A DNA stretch of 20,170 nt from PBB1 sp031390425. GTDB taxonomy: Bacteria; Pseudomonadota; Gammaproteobacteria; Burkholderiales; Burkholderiaceae_C. Position numbers and translations under genes: made by a program. The notes under the pieces were generated by a model. The model worked only from the letters and a program-made list of their open reading frames with translations. It was not told where the DNA came from and ran no database searches. The DNA lies in the NCBI GenBank assembly GCA_031390425.1, contig JANMTL010000037.1, forward strand, positions 1-20,170. Reading direction: 5' to 3'. Of this stretch, positions 7,075 through 13,731 are shown piece after piece. Numbering within the stretch: position 1 is the stretch's first letter; the number at the start of each line of letters is the position of its first letter.

Positions 7075-7806
7075 TCAGTTTGACCCGCGCCGTCGTGCGC
7101 CGACGGCCGGTGCATCTGCACGTGGTGCATAGAGCACCGTTTGCGCAGACTGCAGGTAGCCCAGCACCAGATCGGCGATGCAGGCCTCGTCGTGGCCTGC
7201 CGACTGCGCGCCGTGCACCGTCTGTCCGTAAATCCAGCGCCGCACGCCGATGTAGAAGACGCCACCGTGCAGGCCCATCAACTGCTCGAGTTCGCGCACG
7301 TTCGGCTTGGCGCGGCTGGTGACGCCGCAGTGGCGCCGTGTCTCGCGGATCAGCCTCGGGAACAAGCGCTGGCGCAGGATGCCGAAGAAGCGGTCCGGAA
7401 TCGATCGGTCGTTCAAGCCCGAAAACACCAGAATGCGAACGAAGTCGCGTTCGAGCACGACGTGGGCGTACTCGACATAGAAGCGAGTGAATTTGGTTCG
7501 CGCATCGAGCTGGCGGTCGTCGAGCAGCCGCTCCCATTGCGGCCGCCACAAGCCCTCGAACATCTGCAGGTAGACCCGGTCGATCAACGCCTGCTTGGTC
7601 GGGAAGTAGTGGTACAGCAGCGTGTGCGTGATACCGATGCTTTTCGCCAGGTCGCGCAACTGCCCGTCCAGCCCGCGCTCCGAAAAAAAACGGATTGCAC
7701 CCGCCACGATCTGCCGTTCACGGTCGAGGGTGGACAAGCGCTTGCGCGCAGGGGGTGACACTTCCACGCTGCGAGGCACCGGTGGGTTGCGTTTGACAGA
7801 CGGCAT
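7075..7806 (-). CDS. TetR family transcriptional regulator
   Basis: A TetR-type repressor, 243 aa from the chosen start. The DNA-binding domain has the helix-turn-helix GQLRDLAKSIGITHTLLYHYFPTKQAL (about residues 48-74) in canonical TetR form. The rest is the variable ligand-binding and dimerisation part, with no recognisable ligand signature. In-frame starts exist at 7884, 7836 and 7806. I prefer 7806 (MPSVKRNPP) because 7884 would lie inside the operator region, but none has a good ribosome binding site, so 7836 remains possible. It is divergent from the coxG-like operon, and the shared gap carries two palindromes suited to TetR dimers. Autorepression and control of the hydroxylase operon are therefore the simplest reading. 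Confidence 0.87.
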   Translation of the reverse strand: MPSVKRNPPVPRSVEVSPPARKRLSTLDRERQIVAGAIRFFSERGLDGQLRDLAKSIGITHTLLYHYFPTKQALIDRVYLQMFEGLWRPQWERLLDDRQLDARTKFTRFYVEYAHVVLERDFVRILVFSGLNDRSIPDRFFGILRQRLFPRLIRETRRHCGVTSRAKPNVRELEQLMGLHGGVFYIGVRRWIYGQTVHGAQSAGHDEACIADLVLGYLQSAQTVLYAPRADAPAVGARRRGSN

Positions 7807-7861
7807 GGCTGACTGACAGATTCTGTCGAGAGGCATTCGGGAAAGTCCGGGCCTGGGCTTG

Positions 7862-7877
7862 TTTACCAACTGGTCAA
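7862..7877. promoter_or_regulatory. Candidate TetR operator 1
   Basis: TTTACCA-AC-TGGTCAA is an inverted repeat with one mismatched pair, matching a TTGACCA-N2-TGGTCAA consensus shared with the second site. It lies between the TetR and coxG-like genes and covers the proposed -35 of the rightward promoter. Confidence 0.6.
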
Positions 7878-7890
7878 TCTTCATTAATAT
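7862..7890 (+). promoter_or_regulatory. Candidate promoter of the coxG/M/S/L-like operon
   Basis: TTTACC (7862-7867), a 17-base spacer and TAATAT (7885-7890) give a plausible sigma-70 promoter, with 4/6 matches in each hexamer. Transcription would start near 7897, about 50 bases before the first gene. A leftward promoter for the TetR gene may use TTGTTG (7911-7906) and TATTAA (7889-7884), 16 bases apart on the minus strand. Both would overlap the operators. Confidence 0.4.
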
Positions 7891-7910
7891 TGTTGAGCAC
7901 GTGGTCAACA
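7891..7910. promoter_or_regulatory. Candidate TetR operator 2
   Basis: TGTTGAGCACGTGGTCAACA is a 20-bp palindrome with a single mismatched pair. Its core TTGAGCA-CG-TGGTCAA aligns with operator 1, and the centres are 31 bp apart, close to three helical turns. This is the size and symmetry expected of a TetR-family operator. Confidence 0.65.
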
Positions 7911-7947
7911 AGGCCATCGGTGGTTACCCAAGCGCGAGCAGGCCCGA

Positions 7948-8418
7948 ATGGAATTGAGTGACGACATCCTGATTGATGCCCCGCGCGAACGCGTCTGGTG
8001 GGCCCTCAACGATCTCGATGTGCTGCGCGCCAGCATCACCGGCTGCGAAGAGATTGCGCAGGTGTCACCCACCGAGATGCAGGTCGGTGTGCGGATCAAG
8101 CTGGGCCCGGTGCGCGCGCGCTTCGCTGGCAAGATCCTGATGAGCGACGTGCGCGTCGAAGAGGGTTGTGTGCTGCATTTCGAAGGCACGGGCGGTGCGG
8201 CCGGTTTTGCCAAGGGGCGCTCGACCGTGACCTTGTCGAGCGAGGGTCCGGCAACCCGCTTGGGCTACACCGCTTCGGCGTCGATCGGCGGCAAGTTGGG
8301 GCAGGTTGGCGGCCGGATGATCGACGCGGCAGCCAAGCAGATGGCCGATCAGTTTTTCACCGCTTTCAAGGCCGCTCTCGGTACACCCGAGGCCTTGCCC
8401 ACAGAGGACTCCCGATGA
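7948..8418 (+). CDS. CoxG-like SRPBCC protein
   Basis: A 156-residue protein of the CoxG group (SRPBCC/START-like fold), which accompanies molybdenum hydroxylases. CoxG in CO oxidisers is implicated in recruiting the enzyme to the membrane. The N-terminus MELSDDILIDAPRERVWWALNDLDVL and the stretch ITGCEEI are typical (family pattern LxxCIPGCE). The central IKLGPVRARFAGKI and the Gly-rich end IGGKLGQVGGRMIDAAAKQMADQFF also match. It is the first gene of the operon and overlaps the FAD-subunit gene by 4 bases (ATGA). It has no maturation motif of its own. Confidence 0.85.
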   Translation: MELSDDILIDAPRERVWWALNDLDVLRASITGCEEIAQVSPTEMQVGVRIKLGPVRARFAGKILMSDVRVEEGCVLHFEGTGGAAGFAKGRSTVTLSSEGPATRLGYTASASIGGKLGQVGGRMIDAAAKQMADQFFTAFKAALGTPEALPTEDSR

Positions 8419-9308
8419 AAGCGCCTGCCTTCGACTACACCCGCGTCCGCCAGCTCGATGAGGTGTTCGGTTTGCTGGCACAGCACGGCGACGACGCTCG
8501 CGTGCTGGCCGGCGGGCAAACACTGCTGGCCACGCTGAACATGCGCTTGTCCGAACCCGCACTGCTGATCGACATCAATGGCATCGACGCGCTCAAGGGC
8601 ATCTCGGTGCAGGGCGTTGGCGACGAGCGCGTGCTGCGCATCGGTGCGCTGGTGACGCACACCGAGATCGAAGGCTCGATGCTGGTTGCGCGCCACGCGC
8701 CGCTGCTCACGATGGCGGCGCCGCACATTGCCCACCGCACGATCCGCAACCGCGGCACCTGGGGCGGCTCGATCGCCTACGCCGACCCCGCCGCCGAGTG
8801 GCCGACCTGTCTGGTGGCGCTCGAAGGCACGGTGGTGGTGGCCGGTGCCGGTGGTGAGCGGCGCATCGCAGCGACCGATTTCTTCGTCGATCTGTACACC
8901 ACCGCGCTGGCTGAAGGCGAGATCTTGGTCGCCTGCGAGTTGCCGCTGTGCGACAGCAGCGATGTGTTCGTGTTCGACGAACTGGCGCGCCGCCATGGCG
9001 ACTACGCGACCGCCGGTGTCGCGCTGGCAGCACGGCGCGCGGCCGATGGCCTGCATCAATTGCGACTGGTCTTTCTGGGCATCGGAACCATACCGGTCCG
9101 CGCCCGCCGCACCGAGGCCGTGATCGAAGGCCAGACCATATCTCGCGCGCTGGTGGATCGGGCCATGGTCACGCTTCACAGCGAGCTGGAGCCGCTGGCC
9201 GACCTGACCCACGCGGCTGCCACCAAGCGGCACCTGGCCTGCGTGATCGCGCGCCGTGCGATAGACACCGCGCTGGCCACCGATCGTTCGCCGGTGTCGG
9301 TCGCGTGA
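8415..9308 (+). CDS. FAD-binding subunit of molybdenum hydroxylase (CoxM-like)
   Basis: The medium, FAD-binding subunit (297 aa) of a xanthine dehydrogenase/CO dehydrogenase superfamily enzyme. It passes electrons from the iron-sulfur subunit to an external acceptor. The two FAD-binding motifs are AGGQTLLATLNMRL (about residues 32-45) and TIRNRGTWGGSIAYADPAAEWP (about 111-132). The C-terminal CO dehydrogenase flavoprotein domain follows. The ATG is inside the coxG-like stop (ATGA) with a GAGG ribosome binding site upstream. The longer open frame to the left translates only as shadow of the preceding gene. Together with the next two genes it makes a three-subunit enzyme. Confidence 0.92.
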   Translation: MKAPAFDYTRVRQLDEVFGLLAQHGDDARVLAGGQTLLATLNMRLSEPALLIDINGIDALKGISVQGVGDERVLRIGALVTHTEIEGSMLVARHAPLLTMAAPHIAHRTIRNRGTWGGSIAYADPAAEWPTCLVALEGTVVVAGAGGERRIAATDFFVDLYTTALAEGEILVACELPLCDSSDVFVFDELARRHGDYATAGVALAARRAADGLHQLRLVFLGIGTIPVRARRTEAVIEGQTISRALVDRAMVTLHSELEPLADLTHAAATKRHLACVIARRAIDTALATDRSPVSVA

Positions 9309-9342
9309 CCCCTGCTGCATCCATCCCGTCCAGGACGTACCG

Positions 9343-9888
9343 ATGAACGATCTCCATCCGATCCACCTCACCGTCAACGGGCAATCCACCCGCTGCAACG
9401 TGGCGCCGCGCCAGCACCTGGTCGATTTCCTGCGCGAAGACCTGGGTCTGACCGGCTCTCATCTGGGCTGCGAACACGGCGTCTGCGGCGCCTGCACAGT
9501 GCGGCTCGACGATCAGGTGGTGCGCGGCTGCCTGGTGCTGGCGGTGCAGGCCGATGGCTGCCGGGTCGAGACGGTCGAGGGCGTGACCGACAGCGGCCGC
9601 TTGCGCGATCTGCAAGACGCATTCATGCAACGCAACGCGCTGCAATGCGGCTACTGCACCGCGGGCATGCTGATGGCGGCGGGAGAGCTGCTCGAGGTGA
9701 ATCCCGACGCATCGCGTGAAGAAGTGCGGGTATGGATGTCGGGCAACTACTGCCGATGCACCGGCTATCACGCGATCGTCGATGCGGTGTGCGATGTGCT
9801 GGCCAGCCGCAAGGCGGCCATTGCCCTGGCCAAGGCCAGTGGTGAGATTGCCCAGGCCGCTGGCGCCAACCGTGGAGCCGCCGCATGA
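9343..9888 (+). CDS. [2Fe-2S] subunit of molybdenum hydroxylase (CoxS-like)
   Basis: The small iron-sulfur subunit (181 aa). The N-terminal plant-ferredoxin-type cluster is bound by C43, C48, C51 (GCEHGVCGAC) and C63. The C-terminal helical domain holds the second cluster at C102, C105 (QCGYCTAGM) and C137, C139 (YCRCTGY). All eight ligands are present, and Q101, next to the molybdopterin in solved relatives, is conserved. The subunit relays electrons from Mo to FAD. A tail of about 20 residues after the core is Ala-rich. A good ribosome binding site (AGGA, 9332-9335) precedes the ATG by 7 bases, and the stop overlaps the next start (ATGA). Confidence 0.94.
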   Translation: MNDLHPIHLTVNGQSTRCNVAPRQHLVDFLREDLGLTGSHLGCEHGVCGACTVRLDDQVVRGCLVLAVQADGCRVETVEGVTDSGRLRDLQDAFMQRNALQCGYCTAGMLMAAGELLEVNPDASREEVRVWMSGNYCRCTGYHAIVDAVCDVLASRKAAIALAKASGEIAQAAGANRGAAA

Positions 9889-12293
9889 ACGCGCCAGATC
9901 GCCACAACGTCGGACATCCAGCGCCACTGCGCAGCGTCACCGACGACCCGCGCTACATCGGCAGCTCGGTCGTGCGCACCAGCGCGCGCCGCCTGGTCGA
10001 AGGCCGCGGCACCTACCTCGACGACATCAAGCTGCCGCGCATGGCGCATGTCGTCTACTGGCGCTCGCCGGTGGCGCACTGCCGCATCACCGGCATCGTG
10101 CGCGCCGCGGCGCTGCAGATGCCGGGCGTGATCGCCGTCGTCGACGGTGCCGAAGTGGCCACCGTTTGCAAACCATGGGTCGCCACGCTGGGCCACCTGG
10201 CGGGCATGAAATCGGCACCGCAGCACGCGCTGGCGATCGATCGCGCCTGCTGGCAGGGCGAGCCGGTGGTGGCGGTGGTGGCCGAGACGCGTGCACAGGC
10301 CGAAGACGCGCTGCAGGTGCTGCAGGTGGATTGGGAGGCGTTGCCCGCCGCGCTCGAGATGGAGACCTCGCTGGCCGCAGCCACGCCGGTCATTCACCCC
10401 GCACTCGGCGACAACCTGTGCTTCACGCGCAGCCTGGACACCGGCGGCGTCGATGCCGCATTTGCGGCGGCCGAGGTGGTCTGCGAAGCCACCTTCAACT
10501 TCGGTCGCCACACCGGCGTGACGCTGGAGCCCCGGTGCCAGATTGCCGACTGGAATCCCGGCGACCAGCGGCTGACGGTCTACCACTCGCAGCAGGCGCC
10601 GCACATGATGCAAGACCTGTACTCGCGCCAGTTCAGCTTGCCTGAATCGGCTGTGCGCGTGGTCTGCAAGGACGTCGGCGGCTCGTTCGGCATCAAAGTG
10701 CATGCGTATCCGGACGACTTTGCGACCGTTGCGTTGTCGATCCTGCTGAAGCGCCCGATCAAGTTCGTCGCCGACCGGCTCGAATCGTTCACCAGCGACA
10801 TCCACGCCCGCGAACACCGCATCCACGCCCGCATCGCGGCGTCGAAGGACGGCGACATCTTGGCTTTCGAGATCGACGACCTGACCGGCATCGGTCCGTA
10901 CTCGATGTTCCCGCGCACCAGCGCGATCGAAGGCAACCAGGTCGTCAACCTGACCGGCGGGCCGTACCGGCACCAGCAATACCGCGCCAGTCTGAAGGTG
11001 GTGTTTTTGAACAAGACGCCGACCTGCCAGTACCGCGGCGTCGGCCACCCGATCGCCTGTGCGGTGACCGAAGGCCTGGTCGATCTGGCCGCGGCCAAGC
11101 TGGGCATGGACCCGCTGGCGTTTCGCAAGCGCAACGTGATGCGTGACGATGCCTACCCGGCCGCCGGCATCTCGGGCATCAAGCTCGAAGTGCTGTCGCA
11201 CGAGGAATGCCTGCGCACCATCGAGACGCTGATGGACTACCCGGCCTTGCGTGCCGAGCAGGCCGCGCTGCGCAAGCGCGGCATTCATCGCGGCATCGGA
11301 TTTGCGACGTTGATCGAATTGACCAACCCCGGCGCGGCGTTCTACGGCGTCGGCGGCGCGCGCATCGCGGCACAGGATGGCGCGACGATCCGGCTCGAAC
11401 CCACCGGCTCGGTGACGGTGCTGGTCAGCGTCGGCGAGCAGGGGCAGGGCGCCGAAGGCATCTACACGCAGATCGCAGCCGATGCGGTCGGTGTCTGCAT
11501 CGACAAGGTGCGCGTGGTCACCGGCGACACCGACGTAACGCCGTACGGCGGCGGCACCTGGGCCTCGCGCGGAGCGGGCATCGGCGGCGAGGCGGTGTTG
11601 CAAGCCGGGCTGGCACTGCGACAAAGCATCCTGAAGGTTGCGGCGGTGATCCTGAAACGCGACGGCGCGGAACTGGCCGTGCGCCGCGACGGGATCGTCG
11701 ATGCGGCGACCGGCGCCGCGCTGATGCCGCTGGCCGAGCTCGGCCGCGTCGCGTACTTCCGTCCCGACACACTGCCGCCCGGCTTCACGCCCGAGCTGAT
11801 GGTGACGCGCCATTACGCGCAGCGCGACTACCCGTTCATCTTCACCAACGGCGTGCAGGCGTCGTATGTCGAGGTCGATACCGACACCGGCTACGTCAAG
11901 CTGCTCAAGCACTGGGCGGTCGAGGACTGCGGCCGCGTCATCAACCCGCTGCTGGTCGACGAGCAGATGCGCGGCGCAATCGTGCAAGGCATCGGCGGCG
12001 CGATGTACGAAGAGTGTCTGTACGACGCGGAAGGCCAGCTTCGCAACGGCAACATGGCCGACTACCTGGTGCCGATGTCAGGCGAGATGCCCGACATCGT
12101 GGTCGCCCATGTGCAGACGCCGACGGCCAGTTCGAAGCTCGGCGCCAAAGGCGCCGGCGAGGCCGGCACCGCTGGTGCACCGGGCGCCGTGATGAACGCG
12201 ATCAACGACGCGTTGCGCCCACACGGCGCAGCGGTGTTTTCGCAGCCGTTCACGCCGGAGAAGATTTTGCGGGCGCTGGGGCGGGTGGAATAG
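9885..12293 (+). CDS. Molybdopterin-binding large subunit of molybdenum hydroxylase, substrate unknown
   Basis: The catalytic subunit (802 aa) of a xanthine dehydrogenase/CO dehydrogenase-type enzyme, carrying Mo-pterin. These enzymes usually insert a hydroxyl from water into a heterocycle or aldehyde. Family marks are the N-terminal GRGTYLDDIKLP, QQAPHMM (about 236-242), DVGGSFGIK (263-271), GEQGQGAEG and the catalytic Glu E759 in GAGEAG near the end. The active-site loop reads CQYRGVGHP (381-389). This is not the AYxCSFR of true CO dehydrogenase and differs from the AYRGAGRPEA seen in form II enzymes, because a histidine replaces the arginine. CO oxidation is therefore unlikely. An aromatic, N-heterocyclic or aldehyde substrate is more plausible. 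No XdhC/MobA-like chaperone follows in this window. Confidence 0.9.
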   Translation: MNAPDRHNVGHPAPLRSVTDDPRYIGSSVVRTSARRLVEGRGTYLDDIKLPRMAHVVYWRSPVAHCRITGIVRAAALQMPGVIAVVDGAEVATVCKPWVATLGHLAGMKSAPQHALAIDRACWQGEPVVAVVAETRAQAEDALQVLQVDWEALPAALEMETSLAAATPVIHPALGDNLCFTRSLDTGGVDAAFAAAEVVCEATFNFGRHTGVTLEPRCQIADWNPGDQRLTVYHSQQAPHMMQDLYSRQFSLPESAVRVVCKDVGGSFGIKVHAYPDDFATVALSILLKRPIKFVADRLESFTSDIHAREHRIHARIAASKDGDILAFEIDDLTGIGPYSMFPRTSAIEGNQVVNLTGGPYRHQQYRASLKVVFLNKTPTCQYRGVGHPIACAVTEGLVDLAAAKLGMDPLAFRKRNVMRDDAYPAAGISGIKLEVLSHEECLRTIETLMDYPALRAEQAALRKRGIHRGIGFATLIELTNPGAAFYGVGGARIAAQDGATIRLEPTGSVTVLVSVGEQGQGAEGIYTQIAADAVGVCIDKVRVVTGDTDVTPYGGGTWASRGAGIGGEAVLQAGLALRQSILKVAAVILKRDGAELAVRRDGIVDAATGAALMPLAELGRVAYFRPDTLPPGFTPELMVTRHYAQRDYPFIFTNGVQASYVEVDTDTGYVKLLKHWAVEDCGRVINPLLVDEQMRGAIVQGIGGAMYEECLYDAEGQLRNGNMADYLVPMSGEMPDIVVAHVQTPTASSKLGAKGAGEAGTAGAPGAVMNAINDALRPHGAAVFSQPFTPEKILRALGRVE

Positions 12294-12463
12294 CGATCGG
12301 GGGGGGGTAGTGATTTCAATGGGCGCTGTGACTGCAAGCCGCACGGGTCCACTTGATCAATGGTCTTGCAGCTTGCGTTTGCCCATGGAAGGCACCCTTC
12401 GGGCCTTCGATGCATTCAGTTCCGGTCGCGCAGCTTCCTCAATCGACTCAGCCTTCTCGGATA
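12294..12463. other. Gap between the hydroxylase operon and the toxin-antitoxin remnant
   Basis: This stretch opens with nine consecutive G (12299-12307) just after the large-subunit stop. I see no clear terminator. An open minus-strand frame at 12357-12530 encodes a polar, Glu/Lys-rich peptide ending GKRKLQDH; it is out of frame with the antitoxin remnant and I do not recognise it. It may be the tail of another lost gene. Confidence 0.4.
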
Positions 12464-12595
12464 TCAAGTCTTGATCCAACGGTGAACTGAGCGTGATCGG
12501 AGCGACTGCCTGCTCGCTTTCGCACGCACACCAGCACGGCGCAAGGCAGCCCGCCAACCGGGCTGCAGGGTGATCGTGAGATGACGCTGGTTCAT
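12464..12595 (-). pseudogene. TumA-like antitoxin remnant
   Basis: A 43-codon frame starting MNQRHLTITLQPGWRAALRRAG, which resembles the N-terminus of TumA-type antitoxins (about 110-130 aa, with a helix-turn-helix). The resemblance stops after about 28 residues. The rest (RQSLRSRSVHRWIKT) looks like frame noise, and the expected region with the DNA-binding domain is absent. The start overlaps the stop of the toxin remnant (ATGA), the normal coupling in toxin-antitoxin operons. Family assignment is from memory of the sequence pattern. A short unrelated hypothetical is the alternative. Confidence 0.45.
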
Positions 12596-12738
12596 GGTGC
12601 ACTCCTGGACGCAGCCACTGCCGCGATGAGATCTTCGATCAACGGCTCCACGGTGGTGAACGAGTACGGAAATTCCTTGCCTGCGATATGGCAGTGATCT
12701 CCCTCGCCACGCTCCCACCAGCAGTTGCGTTGACTGAC
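12592..12738 (-). pseudogene. TumE-like toxin remnant (C-terminal part only)
   Basis: The frame encodes NCWWERGEGDHCHIAGKEFP followed by YSFTTVEPLIEDLIAAV, which fits the C-terminal signature of TumE (DUF6516) toxins: ERGxGDHxH, then PYxF and a Leu-rich helix. Full-length TumE is about 110 aa. Here only some 45 codons remain, because the N-terminal half is missing and the sequence runs directly into the 3' end of purU. It precedes the antitoxin remnant on the same strand with a 4-base overlap. A functional toxin is very unlikely. Confidence 0.5.
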
Positions 12739-12760
12739 GCTTGCGTCCGGGGAAAAGCCC

Positions 12761-13621
12761 TCAGCCAAACACGATCGTCCGGTGCCCACTGATCAGGATG
12801 CGGTCTTCGAGGTGGTTGCGCAGCCCGCGCGCCAGCACGGCTTTCTCGACGTCCTTGCCGCAGCGCACCAAATCCTCGACCGCGTCGCTGTGGTCGATGC
12901 GCATCACGTCCTGCTCGATGATCGGGCCTTCGTCGAGGTTTTCGGTCACGTAGTGGCAGGTCGCACCGATCAGTTTGACGCCGCGGTCCCAGGCCTGGTG
13001 ATACGGCTTCGCGCCGACAAAGCTCGGCAGGAAGCTGTGGTGGATGTTGATGATCCGCCCCGGGTACTTGCGGCACAGCGACGACGGCAAGATCTGCATG
13101 TAGCGCGCCAGCACCATGGTGTCGGCGCCCGACGACTCGAACAGTGCTTCCAGTTTGGCGAACGCTTCGGGCTTGTTTTCCTTCGTCACCGGGATGTGGT
13201 GGAACGGCAGTCCGTGCCATTCGACCAGGCCGCGAAACACCTCGTGGTTGGAGGAGACGCCTGTGATGTCGACATCGAGTTCCTGGCTCTGCCAGCGCGC
13301 CAGCAGGTCGTACAGGCAGTGTTCCTGCGTCGACACCAGCAGCAGCACGCGGCGCCGCACCGCGCTGTCGCTGATGCGCCAGTCCATGCCGAATTCGGTG
13401 GCCACCGCAGCGAAGCGGTGCTTCAGTTCGGCGTGGTCGAACGGCAGCGAGTCGGCCCGCACCTCGACGCGCATGAAATAGCGGCCCGAGTCGGTGTCGG
13501 CGTGCTGGCTCGAACTGAGGATCCAGCCGCCGTGCTCGGCGAAGAAGCCGGTCACGCGCGCCACGATGCCGACGCGGTCGGGGCAGGAGAAGGTCAGGGT
13601 GTAGTGGTGGGTGCGATTCAT
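12761..13621 (-). CDS. purU: Formyltetrahydrofolate deformylase
   Basis: PurU (286 aa) hydrolyses 10-formyltetrahydrofolate to formate and tetrahydrofolate in the cytoplasm, balancing one-carbon units and supplying formate to PurT. The N-terminal ACT domain (LTFSCPDRVGIVARVTGFFAEHGG) is followed by a formyltransferase-fold domain. That domain contains SSNHEVFRGLVEW, then the MVLARYMQILP and GRIINIHHSFLPSFVGAKPYHQA core with the catalytic Asn-His-Asp set (N in RIINIHH, following His, and D in EGPIIEQDV). The start MNRTHHYTLTF at 13621 fits homologues. The open frame further upstream has no similarity. It appears complete although flanked by decayed genes on both sides. It is divergent from the pyruvate carboxylase pseudogene, and no clear promoter or terminator is visible. 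Confidence 0.94.
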   Translation of the reverse strand: MNRTHHYTLTFSCPDRVGIVARVTGFFAEHGGWILSSSQHADTDSGRYFMRVEVRADSLPFDHAELKHRFAAVATEFGMDWRISDSAVRRRVLLLVSTQEHCLYDLLARWQSQELDVDITGVSSNHEVFRGLVEWHGLPFHHIPVTKENKPEAFAKLEALFESSGADTMVLARYMQILPSSLCRKYPGRIINIHHSFLPSFVGAKPYHQAWDRGVKLIGATCHYVTENLDEGPIIEQDVMRIDHSDAVEDLVRCGKDVEKAVLARGLRNHLEDRILISGHRTIVFG

Positions 13622-13731
13622 GGCGTTCCGATCGGGCGGTTCTGGATGTCGCGGGCGTGCGGTCACACCGATTCTCCCGTGTCGTCGGCACTTGGCTTGC
13701 ATACGGGGCAAACTGCCCGCCGATTGACGAC

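Noticed and set aside
9768..11987. Very long open frame on the minus strand opposite the hydroxylase small and large subunit genes
   Set aside because: The translation is rich in His, Arg, Asp and Gln with no family resemblance. It mirrors a well-supported gene in GC-rich DNA and has no sensible start context.
7948..12293. Aerobic CO dehydrogenase operon
   Set aside because: Gene types match (CoxG, M, S, L-like), but the large subunit lacks the AYxCSFR loop, the order is not the classical M-S-L-D-E-F-G, and no coxD/E/F maturation genes are present.
12332..12371. Inverted repeat CTGCAAG/CTTGCAG after the large-subunit gene as a terminator
   Set aside because: The stem is only 7 bp with a loop of about 26 bases and no T-run.
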